Positions 35,445-46,769 are shown, counted from the stretch's first letter. The stretch is 64,000 bases of DNA from Sindora glabra (GCA_020226215.1 CM035230.1:1759501-1823500), one strand, 5' to 3'. The notes: generated by a model from the letters alone, not told the origin. A program made the numbers and translations.

Positions 35445-37289
35445 TTATCTCTCTCTCTCATTTTTCAGCATACTCCTCTTTTTATTTCTTTGATTTTTTA
35501 ACTCACTCTTTGTTTTACTTCTCTTATTTTTCAACTCACTCTCTGTTTTACTTCTCTCATTTTTCAACTCACTTTCCTTTTTATCTTGCTCTTTCTTCAT
35601 TTTGAGTAGATCTTCATACACTTGCTTAGGAGACAAAGGTGCAAGTGTAATGGGTTTGTTGTTTAATACAAAAGAGTACCTATTTGTATATCCATCTTTA
35701 GTTGCCCTATGATCAAACTCCCATGGTCTTCCCAAAAGTATATGACTAGCATGCATTGGGACTACATCACACAGTACTTCATCATTATATTTACCAATTG
35801 AGAATGAAACCAAAACTTGATCTTTAACCTTAATTTCCCCACAGTCATTCAACCATTGCAATTTGCAAGGTCTAGGGTGTTTAATGGCAGGCAAGTTTAA
35901 CTTCTCAACTAATATAGTACTTGTAACATTTGTACAACTTCCTCCATCTATAATTATACTGCATACCTTATTGTTTATGAGGCAGCGAGTGTGGAAGATG
36001 TTTTCCCTTTGTTGCTCACTGTCATCCTCTTTAACTTGGGAATTTAGAACACGGCTAGTCATAAGTGCTTCTCCTTCAACTGCATACTTAACTCCATCAT
36101 TACTAGCATTTTCAAGTGAAGGCATGGATTCATCACTATCAATTTCAGTCACTACTTTATTGTCACGCATAATCATGACTCTCTTGTTGGGGCATTGTGA
36201 TGCTATATAACCTATTCCCAAACATTTGAAACATTTAATATCTCTATTTCTATAAGGTTGGGAATCAGATTTACCTTTACCTTTTGAAGCTTCATTTTTT
36301 CCCCTGGGAGCTCCTTTTTGAATAACCTTTACTTCTTTCTTCCAATTTGATTTGTAAGAAGAACCAAAACCAGAACCCATATTATACTTTAATGCCTTCT
36401 TCTGTTTTAATTGTCTTTCCACCTTTATAGCCATATGCACCATGTCTTTTAACTCCACATAATGCTATAGCTCCACTATGTGTGCTATTTCTCTATTCAG
36501 CCCATTTAGAAATCATGCCATTGTGGCTTCCCTATCTTCTTTGACATAAGCCCTGATCATAGCAATCTCTATTTCCTTGTAATACTCCTCTACATTTTTA
36601 GAACCTTATGTAAGGCTCTATAATTTTTAATATAGGTCCCTATAGTAATGACTAGGAACAAACCTCTTCCTTATTAGGGCCTTCATTTCCCTCCATGTTT
36701 CTATAGGTCTCTCACCATTCCTCCTTCTATTCAAAACCAATTTATCCCATTAAATAATTGGATAATCAGTAAATTCAATTATAAGTAGCTTCACCTTCTT
36801 TGCTTCAGAGTAATTATGGCAATAAAAAATCAATTCTATCTTTTTCTCCCACTCCAAATAAGTTTCAGGGTTATTTCTCCATTGGAAAGAAGGTATCTTC
36901 ATTTTAATATTGCCAAGGTTCTCATCCTTCCTATTTTGATCTCTTGGAGCAGTCTTTCTATAACCCTTCTCATGCTAAACTCCTTTACGCCTATTTCTGC
37001 CCATTTCAAATTTAGACTCAAAATCCTCCTCATTTTCACCTTTAATTTCATTTTCAGAATTAAAATTATCCATATCCCTCTGCTCTCGCCTATCATGTCT
37101 CCTTGGATTAGGATTTCTATTAGCTTGCTCCCTTTGTAGATTGACAATCATATCTTCTTGCCTATCCATCCTATCCCTTGTTTCTCCAAAAACCCAATTA
37201 AAACGTTTGAATTGTTGTTGCATGGCTTTTAGAGTAAACTCTATGTTTTGTGGATCTCCACCACTTGGTGTCTCCTCCCTGTTTGCCAT
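35445..37289 (-). pseudogene. Element B gag and protease
   Basis: Start chosen at the ATG at 37289 (MANREETPSGGDPQNIEF), the first Met after the leader. Gag capsid-like text runs to about 36460 through several stops; then one open frame (35445-36458, 337 aa) covers the end of capsid (ELKDMVHMAIKVERQLKQKK), the zinc knuckle CFKCLGIGYIASQC (His position is Tyr) and the protease (IIIDGGSCTNVTS, ILLGRPWEFD). The frame ends in a low-complexity tail with repeated SELKN(E/K/Q)R(S/N)K units. The tail's plus-strand complement gives a spurious open frame at 35405-35605. Confidence 0.9.
35460..35580 (-). repeat. In-frame 36-bp peptide repeats after the protease
   Basis: Three to four copies of a 12-residue unit (SELKNERSKTE-like) keep the reading frame, between the protease core and RT. 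Units differ by a few bases. The same DNA on the plus strand reads TTTTTCAACTCACTCT and variants. Confidence 0.8.
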
Positions 37290-37907
37290 TTTGAAAGCTG
37301 CAAGATAATTTGTTAGAAAATAAATTCCTCACACACTCCTTCACGTGTTTATTTTCAAGTGATGTCACTCAACATTCATGTATCACTCTTATGTAGGCTT
37401 TTTTTCACAATAATGGTCTCACATTCTCTAGCCTTTTTCCACTCTTAGTCTTCTCTGTTAGTTCTTTAGAGAAACTAATTAGACTTAATCAAGGCTATTA
37501 GAAATTCTTGTATAATTTTAATTAAACACTTTAGGAGCAAAAATAAAAGTAGATGTTTAGAGAAAAAAAATCAAGGAATTTCAGAACAAGAAATTGAAAA
37601 AAGATTTCTGGAGTTCTACCCCAAATCAGAATTCATTAGCACAATTCTTTTCTTTTTGTTCTTTATTACTTTCTTTTTTTTCTATCCTTTTTCCTTTTTT
37701 TTAGTTTTTTTTTATTTTTTTGGTAAAATTTTTGAATTTTTTTCTCTTTTTTTCAATTTTTTTTTCATTTTTCCCCAAAATGTAAAAGGGTAGAACCCTA
37801 GAAAGAAGGAACACAATTTGGAGAAGAGATGGAAGAACCAATGCAGAACAAGAAGAACAGAATTACAGAGTGAGAATTAAAAGGATAAAGCCTGATCTTA
37901 GTTCGAA
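37290..37907 (-). other. Element B leader between primer site and gag
   Basis: On the minus strand: about 150 bp of ordinary sequence, then an A-rich block (complement of the T-rich run 37670-37770), then sequence up to the gag ATG. No coding content. It does not match the 31886-32492 region, so no long LTR is hidden here. Confidence 0.6.
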
Positions 37908-37919
37908 GCTCTGATACCA
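37908..37919 (-). other. Primer binding site of element B (tRNA-iMet)
   Basis: Minus strand TGGTATCAGAGC, a perfect 12-base match to the plant initiator-tRNA primer site, two bases inside the 5' LTR end at 37922. Confidence 0.9.
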
Positions 37920-37921
37920 TA

Positions 37922-38032
37922 TAATATGAACTAACCTAACTCCACCTCAAAAGTTAGCTTGTAAAGGGAGGTTTGTTAACCCATATATAAAGCACCTAAG
38001 AACACCCTCGCTAATCGATGTAGGACACATCA
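37922..38032 (-). repeat. Element B 5' LTR (111 bp)
   Basis: Same length and ends as 28190-28300; its inner terminal dinucleotide has changed (TAATATG for TGATATG on the plus strand). The outer end at 38032 abuts the GATTA duplication. Confidence 0.9.
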
Positions 38033-38037
38033 GATTA

Positions 38038-39240
38038 TATTATTAGTCATCTTTTAAAATCAAAGAACATCATTATGCATTATGGTATAATAGTAAAAAA
38101 TATTTAACACATTCAAAATTCATAATATGTAAAATTTTCTAGCTCCTATCCAAAGCTAATTATAAAAAAGAACTATAACTTCTTGATTTGACAAAATTGA
38201 TGACACCTAAAGTTAATTAATGACAAAATTATCTCATCATATTTAATTAATGACAACTAAATTATCCCCGTTTTGATGTTGCTTTTGTTATTATCTTTAA
38301 GTTATTCTTATATCAGTATATTTTATCCTTAATTTTAATTTTTTAATTAATGACAAAATTATCCCATTAGTTCCTGGAAATCCAATGTTGTTTAAGAGCT
38401 TATTCAATAGTTTCATAACAATTTTATTTTTACTTATACTATTTAATTGTGTTGAATTTTTTTAGTAAAAAGTGTTTTCCATTAAATTTATTTATAGTAT
38501 TTTAATGGGAAGCAAACATCTTTAATAGGACAATTGATTTTTTTTATAAACATATAATTATTATTAAACAATGGAATAGGTATAATATTACATGTAAATG
38601 AATTAAAAATTTAGAATGATAAGCAATATATGTGTTTTCAAAGTAATATAATTCTTTAGGATAAAAAAATATAAAATTATGTGTTATGAGTTGATTTAAT
38701 TTTTTTTATAAGAATATAAAATTATTAGTTAATAAAAATTATAATGTAAAATATACTCGATATATTATTTCAAAGAAAAGGAGCTAAAAGTAATTAAAAT
38801 TTATTAATATATATTATAATAATATTAAAGGTATAGTAATTGTTTTATTAACACTTTTCAATAAGTTTAAAGTTAAACAAAACAAAACATAAGATTGAAG
38901 AATCTTCTAAAAAGTTCCACATGAACTAATTTTCTATGTAAACTAAAGACCATTTATCAAAATATTAACTAAAATCATAAAATATCCAAATGGTCCATGG
39001 TGGATGATTAGATCCACATGTTAACTTGAACTTATTTAAAAAATGCTAGGAATTTTATCCTAACTTTAGTTAATGATGACATTATAATTAATTTGAATTA
39101 AGAACAAGTAGCACATAAAAACTTATTAGATTAAAGAATCTTCTAATTTTTTAATGGATGACCTCATGAATTTTTAATAACTTTTTACATCATTATTGAT
39201 TTAAAAATGGCTTCATTTATCATGACAAGTATTTTAGTCA
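38038..39240 (-). pseudogene. Element D integrase remnant
   Basis: On the minus strand, near 38930-39000, frames read IIHHGPFGYFMILVDI, matching the start of the copia integrase catalytic core (the 'GPFRYFMVLVD' block). Neighbouring text fits the family but in broken frames. The stretch 38040-38900 is too decayed to read. Confidence 0.65.
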
Positions 39241-39621
39241 GCAAACTTCTAGTTCATTATAATATTTTAATTAGATTTATATATGTAGTATAACTAAAAG
39301 AAAATGATAATGACTTTTCTAACATATATATATTTTTTAAATAAGATAAGCACTATTAATATATAAGTATTCGATATCTTTATTTATTTATTGTTACAAT
39401 GTAATATCTATTCCATTGTATGTCTCTAAAACTTTAAAATTTAGTTAATGATAATGCATCATCTATAAGTATGAACTATTCAAGAGCATCCAATGAATTT
39501 TGTACTACCACATATTATATTAACATGATTTTCACAAATTATAAATTATAAAAAATATTTTCTTTTCTTAAAAATAGTGTGCATTGTTATGCTATTCATA
39601 AGACTTCTCTTTTATATTAAT
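39241..39621 (-). pseudogene. Element D protease/pre-integrase remnant
   Basis: Near 39480-39600 the minus strand gives SITMHTIFKKRKYF and HVNIICGSTKFIG, corresponding to the protease region (normally D-S-G...H-T-I) and the following strand in copia elements. The catalytic Asp-Ser-Gly is no longer visible. Confidence 0.6.
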
Positions 39622-40200
39622 TTAATATAACAAATAAAATTGGTTACTACTATTATTAATCAAATAGTTAATTCTTTTAGAATTTTCTCTAAAACTTACC
39701 ATATTTAAATAAGTTCTATCATAAAAACCACAATTGTAAGAAAATTTTGCCTTAACATTGTTTTCTCTTCCTCTTTTAAGTGGGTTTTGATAAAATTTAA
39801 TAAAATGTTTAGACATATAATAGGTACATAACCATTGGACTTTCATAGCATAGCATATCATTTTAGAACTTTCAATGGTCCTTCATATCATATTAATAAC
39901 ATAGACTTTCAAAACTTTTTGAGTTATTATATAGGCCTTTCTCTTTATATTGTTTAACTTCTAATGGTGAAAACTAATCTTGTAGTTATTTATACTATTC
40001 TTATAATCACCTTGATAATATAGATTAATTTGGTTCTTTCCATATGGATAATAATGACCACAACCTTCCACATGTCAAAACTTTGTTTTTATTATTAATG
40101 CATTTACTTCAAAGAATGCAATAGAATTAGTTTGATAAGTTTCATTATTTTTCATTGAAAGCTCATTATTTTATTGAGCCATAAGATGGCATGAAGAAGC
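39622..40200 (-). pseudogene. Element D gag end with zinc knuckle remnant
   Basis: The open frame 39622-39861 begins MICYAMKVQWLCTYYMSKHF..., which lines up with the copia nucleocapsid knuckle and its following helix (usual pattern C-x2-C-x4-H-x4-C then PKHLVxLYQ); only the first Cys and the scaffold remain. Upstream, to about 40200, frames read LLMKNNETYQTNSIAFFEVNA and a Gly/Tyr/Asn-rich stretch, the C-terminal part of gag in this family. Confidence 0.7.
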
Positions 40201-41470
40201 ATTTACATGATGATAAAAGAAAGAAAAGAAAAACTAAATCATGTAATTGATAAGGAATAAAAATTAATACTAGATGAAATTCTACTTCATCAACTTGGTT
40301 CATCATTCTCGCAAAGAAAAAGAAAACCATTGACTTTTTAGACTTTCACATTAATGTTTTATTCCCTTGTTTAATTGTATCTCTATGATCTATTAAATTT
40401 TAATGTCTAATATTTATAATAGATAATTCTTGCCAATATCATATGATATCTTTGGTTTATTACTATCCAAAATTTAGGGGGAGCACCATAGCCAATTATT
40501 CATTGTCTCAACCTACATATACCACCTTATAATCCTCTAAAAAAGGTGATGATTTATTGATGATTGACCTTAAACTGATAAATAAATCAAGACAAGATTC
40601 TTAGAATACAAAGAAATAAGAGTGGGATAAATCAATAATTAAAATAATTTATATAAGATATGTGCCCTCATTATACTATAAACTTCATGAAAATAGATAA
40701 TCAACATCGACCCTATGTGAAAGTATGAAATCAATTTTTTTTAAAACATATTCTAAATAAGATTTTTTAAACAAATGTCTAAAATAATTATGATAAATTT
40801 AGGGAACTTGTTCAATTCTTATGTCGTATAAGATTATCAAAACAGATAAAGGACTGTAGATCTTTATCGAAACACTTGCTAGTTCAATTTATCAGATTAT
40901 CAAGAAAATTTAAAATTTACTACTGTTTTAATCACATACTAACCTACAAAATTAGAAGCAATTCATTCAACTTTTACTTTATTGTAATCATAATTTAATG
41001 GAAAATAAACTTGAAAAAATTATTAAACCTTGAACTACTAAGCATAAATGAAACTATATATAAATTTAACAATTTATATCAACAAATTATATACCAAAGC
41101 TAAGTAAATAAATAAATAAATCATAATTTTAAAGAGTAGAAAGGAAATTAAACATTGAAAATAATTGCATAGAGTATAACATCCTAAGTTAATTTGCAAA
41201 AGAACATATCTTCAATTTTAATCTTGAAAAAAATTAAAAATAAAAGGAATTAATTATCCCATCCTTCAAAATTCTAAAATTCATAAACAACTTTTTTTTC
41301 TTGTTATAGGACAATGTTTTAGTAAGGAAAAAGAAAGAGATTGAAAAAAAAAGAACAATCCTTTACTTTTCAAGTAAAAAATTCAATCTAAAAAAATTCA
41401 AAAAATAAAAAAATAATTCTTTTCTTACAAACTTAAAAACTCAAATTGAAAGGGTTTTGTGTTAATAACA
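40201..41470 (-). other. Element D gag N-terminal half and leader, decayed
   Basis: Expected to hold the first half of gag and the leader. AT-rich and full of stops; no motif can be read with confidence. No primer site is recognisable next to the LTR at 41471. Confidence 0.4.
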
Positions 41471-41743
41471 TGTTATGAAAATTAAACTAGAATAGCATAA
41501 AAATAAAGGAAGAAAATAGAATAGAACAAGAGGAGTTTTTCTTATTTTTGAATATGTAGAATCCTTTATATAATTTTTGTATACATAGGCCTAATGTACC
41601 AATTGATACATATTACTAATTGATACACTAATTGTTTGATAAGTATCCCTAATTGATTACAATAAGAGATTAGATAAATCTCAATTACAATAACTAATTG
41701 ATAAGATATTTCATATACATCCGCAAATAAATATTTATAAAAA
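41471..41743 (-). repeat. 5' LTR of element D
   Basis: Matches 25710-26003. On the minus strand it contains ATATAAAGGATTC as a TATA-like promoter and several TATCAATTAG(T/G) words in U3. Confidence 0.75.
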
Positions 41744-42829
41744 AATTAATGTTTTCATGTCTTTATACTATGAGTTTTTTTAATTTTGTTTTAAATTAAT
41801 ATTTATGAAGATGCTCATTCTTTAACTTGATATTAATTATGGTGGTTATCTTATCTATTATTTAGAAAGATATTTACATATTTGAAGAGTTGAGATTTTT
41901 TACATATAATTTTTTTTTCATTAAATTTTATCAAATTCAAACATGTAATAGATAAAAAAGATATATAAAGATAAATAAATGAAGTTCTTGACAATCTTTG
42001 TTTGGTTTTTGAAATTATTGAGTTGTGTTTATAAAAATATTGACTTTGGGTTTATGTTGAAGAAGATAGTATATTATCTTAAAACTATCATAATTATTAA
42101 AAAATGGTGTTTAGTTTTTTTTTCTCAAATTAGTCACTAAATTCAAAAGAAATTATTTACATGACTATGACAATTTGAAAATCTTATTTTATAGAATAAA
42201 AAATAAAAAGGTAGAAACTTTCATAATTCAATAATTTGTGATTTAAAGAAAGACTCATGGAACAATCATAAAAAATTTTAGTCTAAACAGAACAAAATAA
42301 AGAAATCATGTGTCAAATGACTCAAATTTACATCTTAAAATTAAAATAATATAAATCTCCATATTTTATTAAGTTAATCTTTTTCATCTTGATACTTGAC
42401 AATTGACTATTGTCATTCATGCATGAAACATCTCTTTTGCGAGTTGTACCTTTTTAGGGTGACATAATGTTTTAGTATCGGTTATTGTTATGCCTTTAGA
42501 ATTTATAAATTTTTACTTTCATAATATATTTCATATTTTAGATATTTAGGCAGGGGAAAATGATAATTTATTGAAACTGAAATTTATAATATAACAAAGC
42601 ATTTACATTAATACATTAGGAATTTTAATAAAAGCTTGTCAAATTTTAGGAATTTATTATGAGCTAATAATAAAGTCAAGGAATAAGAATACTTCAATCA
42701 CTTTTAATTTCAAAGACTTGTTTAAGATTTGATTACTATAGAATTTTCAAGAGATTGTTAAGGATATAGAGAGCCAATGGTGATTAACTTTAGCAACAAG
42801 AATTATAATAAAGATTAACTAAAAAAGAG
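41744..42829. other. AT-rich repeat debris
   Basis: No gene or defined repeat recognised. Long A/T runs. A block at 42420-42480 is slightly less AT-rich but has no readable frame. Confidence 0.4.
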
Positions 42830-44060
42830 AAAGAGTTTTAAAGGTTTCACCACTTTACTTTTCCCATTTTACCCTTTTTGGTAGCTAACCTCCTCTGTCC
42901 CCATAAAACCCTCACCTATCTTATCCTCCCCACATTTATCCTCATCACTTTCTTCACTAACTCTAGCTTTTTAAAACTAAGAAAAAGAAGAAGAAGAAGA
43001 AAAACTTAATCCTAACTTCACCCCATCTTCTTATAAAGTATGAAATTTCTAAATCTTTAATTTCTATTGGATTGATTTTTTTAATCTTATTTATTTCTTC
43101 CTCTTTTGTTTTTTCTTTAGTTTGATTTTGATTGAGAAAAAGCTATATAAAGCAAATCCTAACCTAAAAGCCCTTTTTTTATGTTTAGAAGTATATTTAT
43201 CTTAATTCTTCATTCTAAGCCTTTCCATTAAGACTTGTAAGTTGCATTTTACCTAAATCTCAATTTGAATCCATTATTTTACTCAAATTTGGCTCTTGTA
43301 GGATTTTAGATGAATTTGCATGGAATTCTATTTTAATAGATTTGAAGTTTTACTAGTGGATATTGTTGTATTGGAGTAGTTATTATGAGATTTGATGATT
43401 TGGTTGTGATATTGCATGTTCAAGAAGTGATGTGGGGTTTAATGTGGTGGTTAAACAGTGATTATGTAGAAAATCTACAAATCGCGATCCTATAATCAAT
43501 TTTGTAATCCATTATATGCAAACAGAGTTATTCTCTAGGTTGATATAATCAATTATACCTATTCAAGATTGCTTTATAGACAAACATAATCGATTACATA
43601 ATTAATTATGTATGGCTAAGTTTTGCTTTGGAACCTCATACTTGATATTATAATTAATTATGGCTATCAAATTTTTTTTTGAACATTTATAATCAATTAC
43701 ATAATTGATCATGCTTTGTTTCTTTTGCAAAAATTATACACTTATTAAAATTAAATGGCATCGTATCTCTTTGCTTGTGTGAAAAGGAGGTTGATTATGT
43801 TGAAGTGCATTTCAGGAAGATAATGAACAAGAAAATGTATCTGTGCTTATAAAGTGTATAAATACTTGTTATTAGTCTTATTAATTTTAGTAGATTTGAA
43901 ATTTGGATGTTAATGTTACAATTGAATTGATTAGCCATCTAAACACTTTGTCTTTATATATGAATATTTGTATTATGATCATAGAGTATTAGCAATGACA
44001 TTATACATATTAGGATAATTGTGCCATAGTTGAAAATGTTGATGTGGGGTGAGATATTTG
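42830..44060 (+). mobile_element. Gypsy-type LTR fragment related to family X
   Basis: Has the same layout as 8740-9640: CT-rich leader (42840-43040, with a GAAGAAGAAGAAG run), then about 400 bp of T-rich sequence, then a cluster of ATAATCAATTA/TAATTGATTA inverted words at 43470-43720. Both ends are unclear and no primer site follows. Confidence 0.5.
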
Positions 44061-44643
44061 TTATAACCTAATTTCTAGGCCATTGTGATTAATATAAAAA
44101 TATCAATTAGATATCTTTACAGGCTTTTTTAAACCAAATTAATTCATTATATCAATTGCTCTTTTGAAAACATGCATGATGCAAAAACATAAGTTTGAAA
44201 AATCCACTAAAACTTTTTTTCAAAGCATCCTTAAGCCAAAAAATAGTTTCCCTTAACTAGTAAAGTTCAATCCTTTATAATTCAATAGATAGAACATCAT
44301 CTTTAATTAAGAAATACTTTTCCATCTTATTACTAAAGTTAACTTTTCCTAATAAATGATATATGTGTAATATTTTTTTTCAAAAATAGGAAATTTTACT
44401 TAAAAAGTTTATATAGACAAAATACATTGAAAAATTTTATAGCTTGAAGGTCTTATATCACCTTCGAGAAAATGAAAACATGGAACAATGCTTTTTCTTC
44501 CTTTCTAATGGAGAAATTTGAAATCACGATATAGTTGTTTCTTGGAAATCAAATTATGATGAGTTTATGAAACCTTAGTGAAGTAATTTTAGAAAAATAT
44601 TTTTTTTCTAAAAATAATAAATTCTTTCTTCTAGTAGGGTCTC
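44061..44643. other. Decayed repeat DNA left of the solo LTR
   Basis: No coding sequence recognised. Together with 47224 onward it forms the interrupted target of the solo LTR at 44644-47218. Confidence 0.4.
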
Positions 44644-45855
44644 TGTAATGTCCCGAATTTTCAATTCTATTATTTGAATGTTTAATCTCTGAGGCTGTAG
44701 AAACGAAGAGCATGTTTGAGTTAGCCTGGTGGGTGAATCTCAAGTTGAAAGGAATTAAGTGTAAGGGTAAATGAAATTTTGAAGGAAAAGGATAGTAGGG
44801 AAAGAATTAATTTCCCTAAATAGTATGAATGATCAGAGGAGGTTGGAAAACCCTAAAAGGGGAGGTTGTCTAAGTCTGATAGTGTAAGGAATTTTAAATG
44901 TACAGAAACCCTATGGACTATTTTGCAAAAGTGTAGAATCGGGTGTGGTTAAAGTGAAAACAATTAAGGGTTTGGGATTTAATATGAATAACCAAGAGTT
45001 TTGGGGTGCAATATATGATTTTTATTAGTGTGACCAATGGATTTATGACAAGTGTCATTGTTAGAAAAATAATGGCAAGAATAGCCTTACTTTTGGTGAA
45101 AAAGGACTAAAATACCCTTGAGAATTTTAAAAATGACCAAAATACCCCTAGAGCTTCATGAAAACTCTACTACCTTCTCCATTCACCAAAAAGCTGCAGA
45201 AAATCCTCCATGAAAGCAAGCTGGACGTGTGAGAGAGAGAAGGAAGAGAGAGAAAGTTTCTTTTGAGTTTTTCACCCCAAAATACCAAGATTCAAGCTAA
45301 GGTGTAGAAGGGAAAATTGCTCCTCTCATCAAGCTCTATCCATTGATGTCCCTAGATTGAAGAAAAGCCCAAGTTTGATCAAGTTTGGGGAGCTCCAAGT
45401 GAGGATTTTCAAGTTGCACCAAGAGGTAAAAATGATCTTCTCTAAGAGCTCTTTAATGTACTCTTCTTGATTTCTTGAAATCTTGAGGTTGATGTAGCCA
45501 AGGGTGATTGAACATGGAGTTTAGGATGATTTGAACATGTTTGGTGGTGTCTTAGATGTTGTAGTGTTGATTTATGGCTTTGGTTTGGTGTAAAAACAAC
45601 AAGAAACCATGATTACACACCTGGGTTTTAGAGGTATAATGGTGCATGTGTAGAGTTGGCATGGTATGTTGGGAACTTGGCTAAAATGATGAAGTTAGAA
45701 TAATTTCTATGAAGCTTAAAGCCTATGAAAGCTAAAACTTTGAAGTTATGAAAGTGTTTGTGTGTATTTTTTATTTTGAGAAGCCAAAACCATGAAATGG
45801 AAAAGAAGGAAGGAAGGAGTTTTAGTGTTTAATGTGTTTTCGGAGGATCAGCAAG

Positions 45856-46085
45856 GTACACGGGGTAGAACACGGCCCGTGTTGTACCCCGTGTTCCTCG
45901 TCGAAGCTGATCAGTGTGCTACACGGGGTGCAACACTCCCCGTGTTTAATTCAGGACTGAAGGGCAGTAAGGTACACGGGGTAGAACACGGCCCGTGTTC
46001 ACCCCCGTGTTCTTTGTCGAGTAGCCCAGAAGTGAACCAGTAAGGAACACGGCCCTGAACACGGGGTATGGGACCCCCGTGTTCT
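45856..46085. repeat. Four GC-rich imperfect palindromes (ACACGGGG...CCCCGTGT)
   Basis: Four units near 45858-45896, 45920-45950, 45972-46012 and 46043-46083 each combine ACACGGGG or AACACGGC with its complement (C)CCCGTGT. Units are separated by 20-30 bases of unrelated spacer and each could fold into a hairpin. Local GC content is far above that of the window. Confidence 0.85.
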
Positions 46086-46506
46086 TTGTGAAGTGAACTT
46101 TTTGGTTTTATTTCTTCTTGTTTTGCATGGCTTAACCCCTGGATCCTTTTCTAATGTTCATATGTGTCATTTCAAGGCTTGAAAGCAGAGTATAGAGCAT
46201 CTAAGTATGTATTTAATTAAGTAGAGGAAGTAAAGAATACATGGGGATTAGGGAAAGTGATAATGTTCTAATATAAGCTATGATATGTATTTGTATAGAC
46301 TAAAGAGTGACAACTTGCAAAGGCAAGAGGAAGTATAAAGGAGTTTTTAAGTGAGAGCAAAGGGAACATCACGTTGGAAGCTTGTGAAAGGTAGCTAGCT
46401 TTATCCTTAAGCTGTTTTCTATTACATGATTTTCTGTGTTTTATGCCATTGTATGGAATGTGTATGAGATTGTTATGGAATGTGTATGAGATTGTTTGTG
46501 CACAAC

Positions 46507-46690
46507 CCGAGAAGACAGTGTGATACTGTGTTAGGCCTATGGCTCGAGTTCCTCGGGGATAATAGTGCAATTGCTGTGTGCGGTACCTATGGCCAGATAC
46601 CTCGGGAAGACAGTGTGATACTGTGTTAGGCCTTTAGGCTCGAGTTTACCCCGGGAAGACAGCGTGATGCTGTGTGAGGCCTAGGTACGA
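46507..46690. repeat. Tandem repeat, about 48 bp x 4
   Basis: GAAGACAGTGTGATACTGTG followed by TTAGGCCT and a GGCTCGAG/CCTCGGG block recurs at 46511, 46606 and 46655, with a more diverged unit between the first two. It belongs to the solo LTR. Confidence 0.8.
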
Positions 46691-46710
46691 TTGTTTGAGA
46701 TGGCCATCTA

Positions 46711-46769
46711 GATATTGTGATAAGTCCTTAAATGGGCTAGATATTGAGATAAGTCCTTGAATAAGCTTG
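46711..46769. repeat. Tandem duplication, about 29 bp x 2
   Basis: GATATTG(T)GATAAGTCCTT(A/G)AAT is repeated twice back to back inside the solo LTR. Confidence 0.7.

Larger units (their letters stand above)
28190..38032 (-). mobile_element. Element B: Ty3/gypsy element with 111-bp TRIM-like LTRs
   Basis: Outer LTR copies at 28190-28300 and 37922-38032 (each 111 bp, TG...CA form on the minus strand of the left copy) are flanked by a perfect GATTA duplication at 28185-28189 and 38033-38037. A 12-base primer site for tRNA-iMet follows the 5' LTR, then a 0.6 kb leader, gag, protease, RT, RNase H and integrase on the minus strand. A third LTR copy (28496-28606) with its own primer site lies near the 3' end. 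Without the nested plus-strand LTR (28611-31885) the element is about 6.6 kb. The polyprotein resembles chromovirus-type gypsy elements (CRM/Reina side by the RT wording); clade is an inference. Confidence 0.9.
25710..41743 (-). mobile_element. Element D: Ty1/copia retrotransposon hosting nested insertions
   Basis: Direct repeats at 25710-26003 and 41471-41743 are its LTRs. Between them, on the minus strand, lie in copia order: gag with zinc knuckle (39622-40200), protease and pre-integrase (39240-39600), integrase core (38900-39100), reverse transcriptase (26950-27560) and RNase H with its tail (26101-26960). The interior is split at GATTA by element B (28190-38032). Removing B leaves a copia element of about 6.2 kb. 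Flanks AATTG (25705-25709) and AATTA (41744-41748) could be a decayed target duplication. All coding parts are broken by stops. Confidence 0.85.

Noticed and set aside
35405..35605. 66-aa plus-strand open frame rich in Phe/Ser/Tyr
   Set aside because: It is the complement of the charged peptide repeats of element B gag-protease.
37908..37919. tRNA gene at primer-site matches (also 28482-28493, 16246-16257)
   Set aside because: Only 12-17 bases match initiator tRNA; there is no cloverleaf, so these are retrotransposon primer sites.
45792..46043. 83-aa plus-strand open frame with Gly/Arg/Pro content
   Set aside because: Produced by the GC-rich palindromic array in the solo LTR; no domain and no related frame in other LTRs.
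46268..46570. 100-aa minus-strand open frame
   Set aside because: Antisense through tandem repeats of the solo LTR.
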